DNA of 64,000 nt. Source: Glandiceps talaboti. Taxonomy: Eukaryota > Hemichordata > Enteropneusta > Spengelidae. The notes below the pieces were generated by a model. It ran no database searches. It was not told the DNA's origin and worked only from the letters and a program-made list of their open reading frames with translations. The stretch covers positions 12,018,379 through 12,082,378 of the forward strand of contig NC_135551.1 of the NCBI RefSeq assembly GCF_964340395.1. Direction: 5' to 3'. The position numbers were made by a program, and so were the translations under genes. Shown here piece after piece: positions 53,991-64,000 of the stretch (position 1 is its first letter; the number at the start of each line of letters is the position of its first letter).

Positions 53991-54262
53991 ATGTGTTTTT
54001 TAAACTCCCCCAGACAAGCTCTTCATATCAGGAAATAGCCATGGGACACATGGAACTCTTGATATGTTCTGTATACTACAGGTCTTCTGCATGTATAGCC
54101 ACATTTATAGAATTATTAATTATGCAAATTAACATTAATTATGCAAGTCACTCTCAGCAAAAACTAATCAGCACTAAGTTACAGCCTGACGATGCCACAT
54201 AGTATATTGCAGAACATTTGTTTCAGGTCTTTTTGAGATATCATTGGAACAAAATTTCGAGA

Positions 54263-54341
54263 CAGGCAGACAGACAGACAGACAGACAGACAGACATCAC
54301 CAAGACATCAACTCCCATACGGAAGCTAAAAAATAAAAACC

Positions 54342-54409
<68 letters not shown>

Positions 54410-54410
54410 C
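54263..54410. repeat. (GACA)n, (CAC)n and (CAA)n microsatellites
   Basis: (GACA)n at 54263-54296 followed by acggaagctaaaaaataaaa, the tail layout of the tandem-repeat elements; then (CAC)n and a long (CAA)n tract. Confidence 0.93.
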
Positions 54411-55342
54411 GTACAATGCCTGCAATTGTTAAAATAGTTGAATTTCATTAGCCTACATGTGCAAGTATAGACACCCTCATACTTCACAGAGGTTGTGACC
54501 ATGATGTTGTGTTTTAACAGCTTAAAATTTGGTGAAGTTTGAGCCATCCTAGGCCTTTGTGTGTGTATGTGGGTGGGGGAGATCCGTGTGTACTGGACTG
54601 TGATGGAGGAGGAATTTTTCTCTAATTCTGTGTTTATGTGTAAACTAAAACTGTGGACGTCGATTCCTGCTCATAATATCCTTAATTTTATTTTACTTTA
54701 GTAGCATGATGTCCAGACATTTCCTACGTTTTGTATTCTCGTACTGAGACTAAGTATACTTACTGAGCTGTAAGCCGCATGTCATCAGCAGCATGTAAGC
54801 CTAAACGCTTGTACATTCAAGGGTTTAGGTTCGCTTGCTTGCCCCCCCCCCTCCCGATTTCTCCCAAGGCTCCCGCCCCCTGCCGTAAATTCTGATCCTA
54901 GCTTTAGTATAGTTACTGTAGGTCTCACGTCATCAGCATGTCATGTAAGCCTAAGCCATTGTACAGAGAAGTATTGCAAAGTACAAAGGTCATTTGTTAG
55001 GGTTTGTATGCTAATGTGTGATGCGAAGCCTGGGAGCGGGTCAATATACGTAGAAAGAGAGGTATGGTAGCTTTACAGTCAAAATCGTATAAATTATCGT
55101 GATTTTAACGATACAAAATTTATTTTTAATTCCTATAAAACATCAACTTATCACAAATTAGGTTATACATTTTCCCCTGTCAAAATACTAGTGACTTTTC
55201 TTTTTCTTTACAAAGAGATGTGTTTACTTTTACATTTCACAAAATGTAATGATATTACCATAATACCGTCCAGGAAAGTCTTATCAAAGTCGTTTAGTCT
55301 AAGACAATTGCAAGTTTTTAATATGGAGAAGAATGCTATTAA
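54411..55342. other. no gene seen
   Basis: Mixed composition, with a C run at 54842-54853 and a piece (ctcccgccccctgccgtaaat) related to 52135 and 59535. Confidence 0.45.
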
Positions 55343-57401
55343 GGGAGTGATCAGTTTTTACGGCCGGGGGTGGGCCGGTGACTTTTTGTTCATGTTGTAC
55401 TTAAAAATAGTGACCCCCCCTGCAATTCATTCACAAAACAATCCACCCCCCCCCCCCCTGACAAATAAAAAAACACAATGACCCCCCCATCTGTTGACAA
55501 GAAACACTCTTTTTGTTCTTGCAAAAGACACTCTATTCTCAAAGCATTATACCGCACACTGCACAGTTAATTTTACATTAAGTGAACTATTAATATTTAT
55601 TAATACAGCTAATTATCAAGTACAATATTGTAAATGGAGTTAATATACTTGTAAACCCATGTCAATAACTGTCACACATAATGATGTACTTGCATCATAT
55701 AATGAATTGTTTACATCATATAAAGATATGTTCACGTCATATAGTCAATATATTGTTTTCTTTAGACTTAACACAACTACGGCTTTCCATACATGTACAC
55801 GTTTGCACTCCTCAAGGCACTTGTTTGTCCTGTTCATAATTGTTCAGTTTAATCATGACACTGACTCAAAACTCCACCCACCCCCCCCCCCCCCCCCATT
55901 CATTGACCACGCTGATAATTTTGAAAGGTTTTGAATAATGAAATGTGATAAATGTCATTGGTATCAAAATAGAAATTAAAAAATGTCATAAAAATGTTTT
56001 CTGTACTACAGCAGTTTCTAAACTAGATTACTAATTCAATTCACTTATTACTGGCTATGTTGTCCAGTATATTGCTGGCAACATGATAGCCTTGAAAATA
56101 AATAAACTCTAATACCAAGGAAATGTAACATTATGATCTGCTGACAAATTTTTACTCTCAGTATAGTCACTCAATGTGGATACTAGATATTCCAGAGGAG
56201 ATGTAAAATCTAATTTTTCTCATAACTTTGCACCGTGCCAGTACTATAGAAGTTCTGGCTACAGTAAATAGCCCTTTACTAGATCATCATCAAACAAGTC
56301 TGTGTTTATAACTTTGTTTATCAGTCATTCACATAATATATATTCTCTGAGAATCCGATTAATATTGTGTTCACCTTGGAATATATTTCTTTCTTGGTAG
56401 TTTATGGTGTAAAACAATAGCAAGACAAAAGGGGGTTTCACATGTAGTCTGATAACATATTTGTATTAAACTTGGTTATGGTCACAGGTATCAGAGAAAA
56501 GTGAAACACAAACACAGAAAAGTTATTTTGATAAGACATGTAGTTCGTACTATAGCTATGCCAAGTAACAGTTCTATAGTTTGTACATGTATGACAAATC
56601 AACATATTAGGGGTGAGATCAGTAGGTAAAAAAGCTAATTCTTTTAGTAAGGCCTCAGAACCCCTTCCTCGCCCCTTCTAACTAAATTGGTAAAATTGTT
56701 GCAGACAGTACAATCAATTTCAAATCAGTATGTAGTATCATGTAGTGCTATGAATACAAAGCCAGTATGTAGTGAGGAAAAATAGCTTTTTTATTGGCAC
56801 AATAATGTATTTTAGGGCCATGCATAACAAATTGTTTTCCCATTTTTCAATTTGACATTTTTAGAAATGTTTGTATTGGGATACAAAACAGTTTTCATTA
56901 TAAAAGACCTCCTCTCACCCCACCCCTCACTAAAATAATTTAGTTTTTACCCTCCATTGAACTATTGATCTCAACCATGAATCAATTTGGAATTTCTAAT
57001 GGAGATGATCGTAGTTATCATACATTATATGTACAAAAATGTATAGGAACTAGACTAACTATATACAATGACTACGCATGCAAGTTCTATGTACGATGTG
57101 CAATCTCCACGCCAAGGGTGCTATCTATGATATCATTGTGAGGCAGCCGGTCACAAATGAATCTACCCAGCTGTGCGAGCTTAGGGGCTTTGGCCTAGTA
57201 CTGATATTAAACATGGACATTGAAGTACAGGAGCATGGCTCATAATTTTGTTTAGTTGAAACAAGGTGACCCCCCCCCCTTTATTCACCTCGTAAAAATG
57301 ATGACCCCCCCCCCCTTCTTTGAGTCCCAAATTAAGGTGTGCCCCCCCCCCCCCCATCTGATTTACCGGCCCACCCCCGGCCATAAAAACTGATCGCTCC
57401 C
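55343..57401. mobile_element. G/C-tract TIR element of a second subfamily, 2059 bp
   Basis: Left end gggagtgatcagtttttacg, then gccgggggtgggccggt; the right end is its inverse with two or three differences (gggagcgatcagtttttatg). TAA at 55340-55342 and 57402-57404. Repeated tgaccccccc blocks stand inside both ends. The middle shows no open frame of note, so it is non-autonomous. Confidence 0.82.
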
Positions 57402-57404
57402 TAA

Positions 57405-57869
57405 GTTATGTTTGGTTTTTATTGATTTGGGTATTTGTGTAATACCTGATATGATAAGGAAATAAGCTCAGTGTCCTGGTTCCAATAGAACATAATTTAC
57501 GGCTTAACTGTAATAGTAACTGCAACAATCTATAAATTCGTATATGCACATTTTCACGTGGGTGTTTGATATTTGTTAGGTTTGTTGCCGTGTCCTGTCA
57601 CTGGATCACATTACACTTCAATAAAGTAGAGTTGGTCTGATGATAGCATAATACTCGTATTTTCGCACTGTTTTGATCAGATTTGATAAGTATATTAATT
57701 GATTTTGGTTTGTTTTGTTTTGTTTTGTTTTGTTTTGTTTTGTTAGGATAATAATAGGATATTATGGGATATCGTTATCCAAACGTTCCGGGGGATAAAT
57801 TTTTATTTTTTCAGGTGATATTTTTCATATCGTGTATGTTTAAATTAAAGTGTAAATGATAGTCAAAAA
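57405..57869. other. no gene seen
   Basis: AT-rich, with a (TTTTG)n run at 57710-57745. Confidence 0.5.
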
Positions 57870-58670
57870 AAATTGCCTTAAAACTCCAAATCTCCCTTAC
57901 CAATGATATTACCATTAGATGTGCTGACCTTTACTATAATGATTAAGAACATATTTCTACTCTATGTATATATGTAAGTTATAAGTAATAGTTTCTGATA
58001 CTTCATGGTGCTGTCTTGTAAAGCTTGGAAACTTTTGCCTGAGAGTGTCGTAATACCTAGAACCCCCCCCCCCCCCCACACACACACACAAGACATAGTC
58101 TAGACATAGTCTATCCCAGTCTGAAGCTCTTCCCCGTTCCTAGGCCTCTTACTGTCAAACTCGAACTTTATTTTAAAAAATATTTCAACCCTATGAAGTG
58201 GAAAGTATTGCCTAAAAGTGACTGAATAAGCTCAAAATTGCCTATTAAGAGTAAAAAAGCTCCAGGGCTTCTAGGGGGAGACCCCCTAGGAGCCCCCCCC
58301 CCCATGAGAGGTATACATATTCCCTTCTCAAGGTTCCCCCCCCCCTATCTTTCATGGGTTAAATACTATTAAACTCCTTTTTGAGTAAATTTACCCTGTT
58401 TTGTCAATAATTATGTAGTGCTATCCCACGATCTTGTAAAGTATTTGTCAGACAGTCAAGCAGTCCACATTGAGTCACGATCAACAAATACCTGTTATGT
58501 GAATATGGTATATGGGGGGGGGGGTGTCATCATGTTTTAGAATTAAGTGATAGGGGGGTCACCCTGTTTTTGGTTTTACAGATAGCGGGGGGTCAGTGAC
58601 TTTTTGTCGGCCCGATTGCAAAATCCCCCTCCCCCTGTCCCCCAGGCTGGAGAAATTGACCGGTCCATTA
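57870..58670. mobile_element. partial G/C-tract TIR element
   Basis: Matches 9600-10688 and the right part of 48224-49982 (ccaatgatattaccattaga, ggtgctgtcttgtaaagctt). Ends gagaaattgaccggtcc near 58664. The left end is missing. Confidence 0.7.
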
Positions 58671-58917
58671 GCCGATCTCCTTGCCCCATGCCTCCTCTCA
58701 CTCGGGCATTTACAGCGGGGGGGGGGGGGGATGGTGGGGGCAATGAAAATAGGGTTCAAAAGGGGGGGCCATGAAGATTCTGATGGTCTTAAAGGGGGCC
58801 GACGAAATATTTCGCTTATGATTTGAACCACATTTCTCGCGGCTTCGCCACCATACCTTCTTATATTCAGTGATGATTTGGTGACAGCTGTGCGGATTTA
58901 CTTATGTATGCCTTCCT

Positions 58918-59001
<84 letters not shown>

Positions 59002-59600
59002 GTATTTAAGACAAATTTTAAGTACTACATGGCTTTCGATAATGTGTATGGTGCATGGTTTGGAATTTTATGCCATTAAATAGCCTACTATATGACATTA
59101 TATTTCATTAAAAGTGCTTACTGTGTAAGACATCCTCTCCCATACCCTCCCCACTAGCTACATCATGGGGGCGCTGTTTCAGCACAGAATCAACATTGGA
59201 AGATCAAATCCTGCTGACTAAGTATCTCCAAGTACATCCCAATGTGAGACCTTTTTCACGGCAATGCCCATATATATATATTTGCAAAGAAATCTCTCAT
59301 TGTTATGCATGGACACTAAAGTTGATTTCCACAGTTAGTTTAATGTAGTGTACCATACTGAAGTGGAGCGCGGGTGGGGGGGGGGGGGGTACTGTATAAT
59401 TACACATTAAAATATGTGCAGCCGGGAGGGGACTACGAAAATTCTTAGGTTCATTTTTTTAGGGGGAAGGAAATTTTTTGAGAGCGCGAGGGGCTGCGAA
59501 TTTTTTTTCCCCAAAATAATTTCTTCCCAGGCCCCTACCTGCAGTAAATTCTGGGTACCACTTTCACGATAGGCCTTGATGTCAAATATAACCAAGAGCC
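58671..59600. repeat. segment paralogous to 50641-52170, with (CT)n tract
   Basis: See 50641. A pure (CT)n tract occupies about 58925-58999, absent in the other copy. Confidence 0.65.
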
Positions 59601-60478
59601 TTTTTTATAGTTGTCTGAGTTGAAATGTATAAAACAAGCAAAGATATAATCTGCTATGGATTAAATATTTTATGGAGTGTATGGTTGTCAATGATATCAT
59701 ACTTCCTTATAATATCATTTACTATCATGACGATTTCAGCTTGTTGGCAACACTATTTTGTCTGGTATTGCTTGACGTGTTTCAACACGCTCGCAGATCG
59801 GCGAGATATCACTACATACTTGTCGTTGCCTGTAAGGTCATTTTGGGTCAACCGTAGATCCCTATCGTGTATAAATCAACAATCCTGTGACTAGACTAAA
59901 AAACAGCGGTGTCAAATATGTTTGTATCTTTCTGTCTTACTGAAATAACTGATGAGTTTTATTTCTCACTGTGGTTATATTTCTTCTTTTATTAGTGTCT
60001 AATTAGTATGCTAAAAAGTACAAACTCACAAGTAGAACGCACCCCCCCCCCCAACACACTTACACACCCCATAGTGAAATACCATACTGCAAATAGTTGG
60101 GTGGCTAGGACCGAGAAGAATGGATTAAAACACCAAATTCTCTCTGCGTTAATTTATGTTAGTACCGATAATAATAGGCCTCGCGTCTCACAAGCAAGTG
60201 GGGTATTTAGTAAATTACGTTGACGATTTCAAAGTATGAGATCTAATTGGTATTTTGTAGCTATGTTGATATAACATTTCACAACCTTACTGAAAGACTC
60301 CCATATCACCCTTAATTAGTCTACAGGTGTGGCAAACCGTGATATTTATCGAGACTCTGGTCATGCTAGTCAGTGGCAACGATTCGATGCATCTTGGGTA
60401 TAGTTGTTACACAGTGAACAATGACTGTTGAATTCATCAACTCAAGCTTTAGTTTGTTACTTGAAAACAAACTAAAAG

Positions 60479-60519
<41 letters not shown>

Positions 60520-61972
60520 TCACACACAGACCAGCACGTCCATGCACTAGTAATCAAAAAGGTGGACAGTACATGGTTACTTTGAATAATATTTTTTGCC
60601 AACGTAGCGAACAGTATGGCAGTGACAGATTATCATATCATCAAAAAACTGTGTTTTTCTAAAATGCGTTATTTGTTTCAGTTTATAATATGTAATTATT
60701 ATATTGATATGTATGAGGCAAATCATGTCAACTTACCGTTTTAAGTAGTCTCAGATATCGTCCCAACGGTTAAAGAAAGCGTCGCAACCAGCTCAGTCTG
60801 AAAGTACAGGTATGTGTAAGCATCAACGTAGTTATCCGATGTACACTAGGCCTTGTAGTTGTCACAGTCCTGACAAAATACTGGTATCCACTGTTTGTAG
60901 TTACACGTAATGGTGGACAAGTCTGTTACAAGAACACAACCATACGTCCATAGCGAAGCAGGGAGTAATAGGAGTGGGCAACTGTTGTTCAGCCACTCAT
61001 ACCGTGATAAACTGGGTAATTTACAATACTAGTAGTGGACTATGGAACGTTTGTTTGCCAGGATGTGTGTGCATAAGGTGATTACAAACAAAGCGTTCGT
61101 GAGATTCAGTGCTTGATTTATATTTATCGATTTTAGGGATGCTTAACAGTATAGTATTAGGAAGCCTTCAGTGATTACAAGGGGGTGGGGTCACTTTTTA
61201 CAAATCGGTTCTCGTGGGAGGGCCATTTTTAGAAAATGGGATTAGGAGAGGGTCTCATTTTACTTAACTTTGGCTAACTGTATTGTCTAAGTTGTCATTC
61301 ACTGCGGATCAAACACATCCCTATTTTGTTCCTTTTAACGCGTATACACCTACACTGGACAATTATGTCTTTATGCTCCCAGGGCTCAGTAAATAAAATT
61401 AAACACAGTCGAAGAGTACGGTCATATTTTTCTACACTGCAAAGCGGGATATAAATTTAAAACTTAGTGTATTCGGTACATAATGTTCAGTACTTTATAA
61501 TATGATATTTTGAAAACCATAGTTTCAGAATTTCAATATTTCATATAGGCGTAAACATTCATAAGCTGGAGTGCTGAAATACGTGGCAGCTGAGTGAAAG
61601 ACGTAAAACTTAACATTTCTCCTGAATGAGATTAACTAACAGGATATAATTTTAGTGCGACATAGTGAGATATGTGATCTCAAATATTGGTTGAAATAAC
61701 AGAAAAATAAAAAAGTTTTTAAAAAAAGTTAAAGTGGTTTTATGAGGTGACGAGTATCCACAGCGATGCGGTGATTTTGTGCAATTTTCAAAAGTACACA
61801 ATGGCGTTTTCTGAATTCAACAGAGTGCGAAATATTGACTTATACAATTTTTCAAATTTTGCATCAATTTTCCGAGTATAAGAGGTAAGTTGATATGATT
61901 CATATATATCGACAGTTAAACATCATAGACTGAGACAAATAACGCAATTTAGGAAAAAAACACTGTTTCTTG
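59601..61972. other. no certain gene; (CA)n tract and a possible noncoding exon
   Basis: (CA)n at 60481-60516. On the minus strand, 60737-60797 has the acceptor actttcag and donor ACG|GTAAGT around 61 nt with stops in all frames, which could be a 5' UTR exon of a minus-strand gene. The rest shows nothing recognisable. Confidence 0.35.

Positions 61973-62031
<59 letters not shown>
61973..62031. repeat. (AAT)n at the 3' end of the retroelement
   Basis: About 19 TAA units. Simple repeats at the 3' end are typical of L2/CR1-like elements, which lack poly(A) tails. Confidence 0.93.
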
Positions 62032-62034
<3 letters not shown>

Positions 62035-62225
62035 CATTTATATAGCGCCATATATCCACGACAGTGCTCATAGGCGATTCACATTTGAAATAAATCAAAA
62101 GCTACTGCAATTACAAGTATAGCTGTAAAAAAATGGCAACGTTATAATGATTTAAAATGATTTAAAGAGTACATCTAAATCGACTAAATCTAAATAAATG
62201 ATTGGTAAGAGTAATTCAGTTTAGA

Positions 62226-63419
62226 TTACACACTGTAAATCTGGGTGAAAAGGTGAGTTTTCAACTTGCGTTTGAAAGTGTCAATTTCTGTGCATTGTCT
62301 GATGTGACATGGGAGATTGTTCCAAAGCTTCGGTGCAGCGTAGTAGAAGGCGCGATTTCCAAACGACTTTGATGCAACTCTCGGTACAACTAGTTGTTGT
62401 TGATTACTAGAACGAAGGCAGCGGGCTGGTTTATACACAGTGAGAAGATCACACAGATATGATGGGGCGGTACCGTTGAGGACGCGATAGGTCAGGAGTA
62501 GGATCTTGAATTTGATTCGTTCGGTTATTGGAAGCAATGGAGTTTACGTAATACGTCGGTGATGTGGTCATGTTTCTTTATTCTGGTAATAAGACGAGCC
62601 GAGGTGTTCTGGATGAGTTGGAGTTTGTTTATATTTCATTGGGTGATGCCGTAGAGGAGACTATTTCCATAGTCTAGTCTGGATGTTACTAACGCATGCA
62701 CCAGGTGTTTGGCTGTGTCTTCAGTTAGATATTTCCGAATTGCACTAATATTCCTGATGTGAAAATAAGCTGCTTTGCAAAGTGCATTCAAATTGATTGT
62801 CCATATTAACCCAGCTGTCAAGTTGAATACCGAGGTTTCTGGCTGATATAGTTGGACTTATGGTAGAGTTGCTTATCTCCATCGATGGTTTCAGTGCTGA
62901 CAATTTAGACAGATTTTGACGAGAACCGAAAAATAACAATTCCGTTTTGTCAGAATTCAGCTTAAGTAGGTTTGTGGTCATCCAATGGTGTATCTCTGCT
63001 GTGAGGTTTTCCATGTCGGAGATACTTCGGTCCATGTTGTTAAATTCAAAACTCATGTATAACTGACTATCATCAGCATACAGATGGTATTTTATGCCAC
63101 GTTGTCGAATGATGTCCCCGAGTGGTGATGTGTATATGGTAAACAAAATAGGTCCAAGAACAGAGCCTTGAGGAACGCCGTATTGTAGTACTTTCGGTTT
63201 GGATGGTGACCCATTTATGTGGACTGTTTGCTGTCTGTTTGTGAGATATGATTTAAACCAGGATAATGCTGTACCATTTATACCCATTGAATCGGAGAGG
63301 CGAGAGAGGAGTACATTATGGTCTATCGTATCGAATGCCGCAGAAAGATCTAGGAGTACAAGCATAACCATTTGATGTTGATCTAAAGCCATAAGTATGT
63401 CATTTTGAACTCGTATAAG
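62226..63419 (-). pseudogene. reverse transcriptase, C-terminal two thirds
   Basis: RVQNDILMALDQHQMV, LLDLSAAFDTIDHNVLLSRL, YGVPQGSVLGPILFTIYTSP, KYHLYADDSQLY (catalytic Asp pair) and LNSDKTELLFFG are the RT blocks of L2/CR1 type. After LGIQLDSWVNMDNQ the frame shifts (near 62820) to ALCKAAYFHIRNISAIRKYL, ending LLYGITQ with a TGA; after DVLRKLH a base is lost (near 62535) and LPITERIKFKILLLTYRVLN to KRKLKTHLFTQIYSV closes the protein. Confidence 0.88.
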
Positions 63420-63903
63420 CACAGGGAGCAGCGAGCATGTCACTGATTGATCGATTTATAGTAAGGAAGAGAACTAGTTTGTGCATGATCGAGTGTTTGT
63501 CCAGTGTGATAATCTCCCAGCAGATGAGAGATAAAGCAAACGGTTAATGTAAGTGATCTCCTGCCAGTTTTAAGATAAGGGGTGTTTTAATTAAGATAAG
63601 ATTAGAAGAATGGACAAGGCGTCTTTATTTAGTCAATAAAGCAAGGAGAGAATTACATACAGCCTCAGGCTTTTAGTGGTCTGAGATCAACAGCTGAGAG
63701 CAAAGTAACCAGGGAAAGAAAAAGAAATAGTTTTAAAACTCAATGAGTCAATTGATCAATATCACACACAAAGTAAGTTATATTGCACCACAAAAATTGA
63801 TCAATCAATCAATCAATCATTCAACCAAATAATAAATCAATCAATCAATACATCAACCGATCGATCGATCGATCAATCAGTTACATGCTCGCTGCTCCCT
63901 GTG
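63420..63903. mobile_element. 484-bp TIR element inside the reverse transcriptase, 7-bp duplication
   Basis: The left end cacagggagcagcgagcatg and the right end catgctcgctgctccctgtg are perfect inverted copies, with arms of about 36 bp. gtataag stands at 63413-63419 and 63904-63910. Removing the insert plus one duplication restores the reading ETTLI followed by RVQND. (GATC)n and (AATC)n runs lie near the right arm. No coding frame. Confidence 0.9.
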
Positions 63904-64000
63904 GTATAAGTGTGGTCTCTGTACTGTGTGCTTTCTTGTAGGCGGACTGCATCGGTTCGGCAAGATTGTTAGAATGCACATGATTCAAAAGTCTTTTCGC
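63904..64000 (-). pseudogene. reverse transcriptase, upstream piece
   Basis: Reads KRLLNHVHSNNLAEPMQS, then AYKKAHSTETTLI, the block just before the palm in L2/CR1-type enzymes. It continues out of the window at 64000. Confidence 0.8.

Larger units (their letters stand above)
61973..64000 (-). mobile_element. L2/CR1-like non-LTR retrotransposon, 5' part outside window
   Basis: The 3' end is at the (AAT)n tract. A 3' UTR with tatagcgccatatatccac follows the ORF end at 62226. The reverse transcriptase continues to the right edge after removal of the insert 63420-63903. Two frameshifts and one nonsense codon show it is inactive. Confidence 0.85.

Noticed and set aside
1-64000. tRNA, rRNA, CRISPR and bacterial signals
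   Set aside because: No convincing B-box with paired arms, no rRNA-like blocks, and the regular arrays are minisatellites, not CRISPR.

Overview
The window looks like nuclear DNA of a marine invertebrate animal, either an invertebrate deuterostome or a lophotrochozoan. The reasons are spliced genes with GT-AG introns, non-LTR retrotransposons of Tx1/L1 and L2/CR1 type, a two-gene THAP/YqaJ DNA transposon, very many short non-autonomous repeats, (CA)n, (GACA)n and (TATG)n microsatellites, and a strong excess of the words acatgta and tacatgta. The species cannot be named from sequence alone.

Region 1 to 24 kb, minus strand: one multi-exon gene read right to left. Twelve exons can be joined with matching splice phases into 1128 uninterrupted codons; the 3' end runs off the left edge. 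In protein order they encode a GT4-like glycosyltransferase (exon 22689-23965), four small phase 1-1 linker exons, a domain resembling TRADD-N (15024-15437), a Cys-containing exon, a second unrecognised alpha/beta-looking domain (12281-12598, with a duplicated splice donor), a coiled coil (10741-11207) and ankyrin repeats (2447-2644). This glycosyltransferase, death-pathway-like and ankyrin combination is the most unusual thing in the window. The glycosyltransferase lacks both glutamates of the E-x7-E motif. Introns are packed with repeats.

Region 24 to 39.7 kb holds no host gene that I can support. It has a decayed retroelement 3' fragment, repeat arrays, and a segment (27.4-34.2 kb) paralogous to 4.6-7.3 kb. 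That segment is split by a 4.77 kb Tx1/L1-like retrotransposon with a 12-bp target duplication, and it also carries a 118-bp MITE. Comparing the two paralogs gives empty sites for three insertions. Next come a tandem-repeat element, a 190-bp palindrome and a 1.35 kb hAT-like element.

Region 39.8 to 47.8 kb is an IS4EU/ISL2EU-type DNA transposon with two convergent genes: a two-exon THAP plus DDE transposase (+) and a six-exon SWIM/YqaJ nuclease gene (-). The latter has a homopolymer frameshift and a second copy of the 118-bp MITE in its first intron.

Region 48 to 61 kb is gene-poor. It is dominated by G/C-tract elements with terminal inverted repeats and TAA target duplications (48224-49982, 55343-57401), their partial paralogs, foldback repeats and microsatellites. 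Region 62 to 64 kb is the 3' part of an L2/CR1-like reverse transcriptase on the minus strand, interrupted by a 484-bp inverted-repeat element with a 7-bp target duplication. I saw no tRNA, rRNA or CRISPR.
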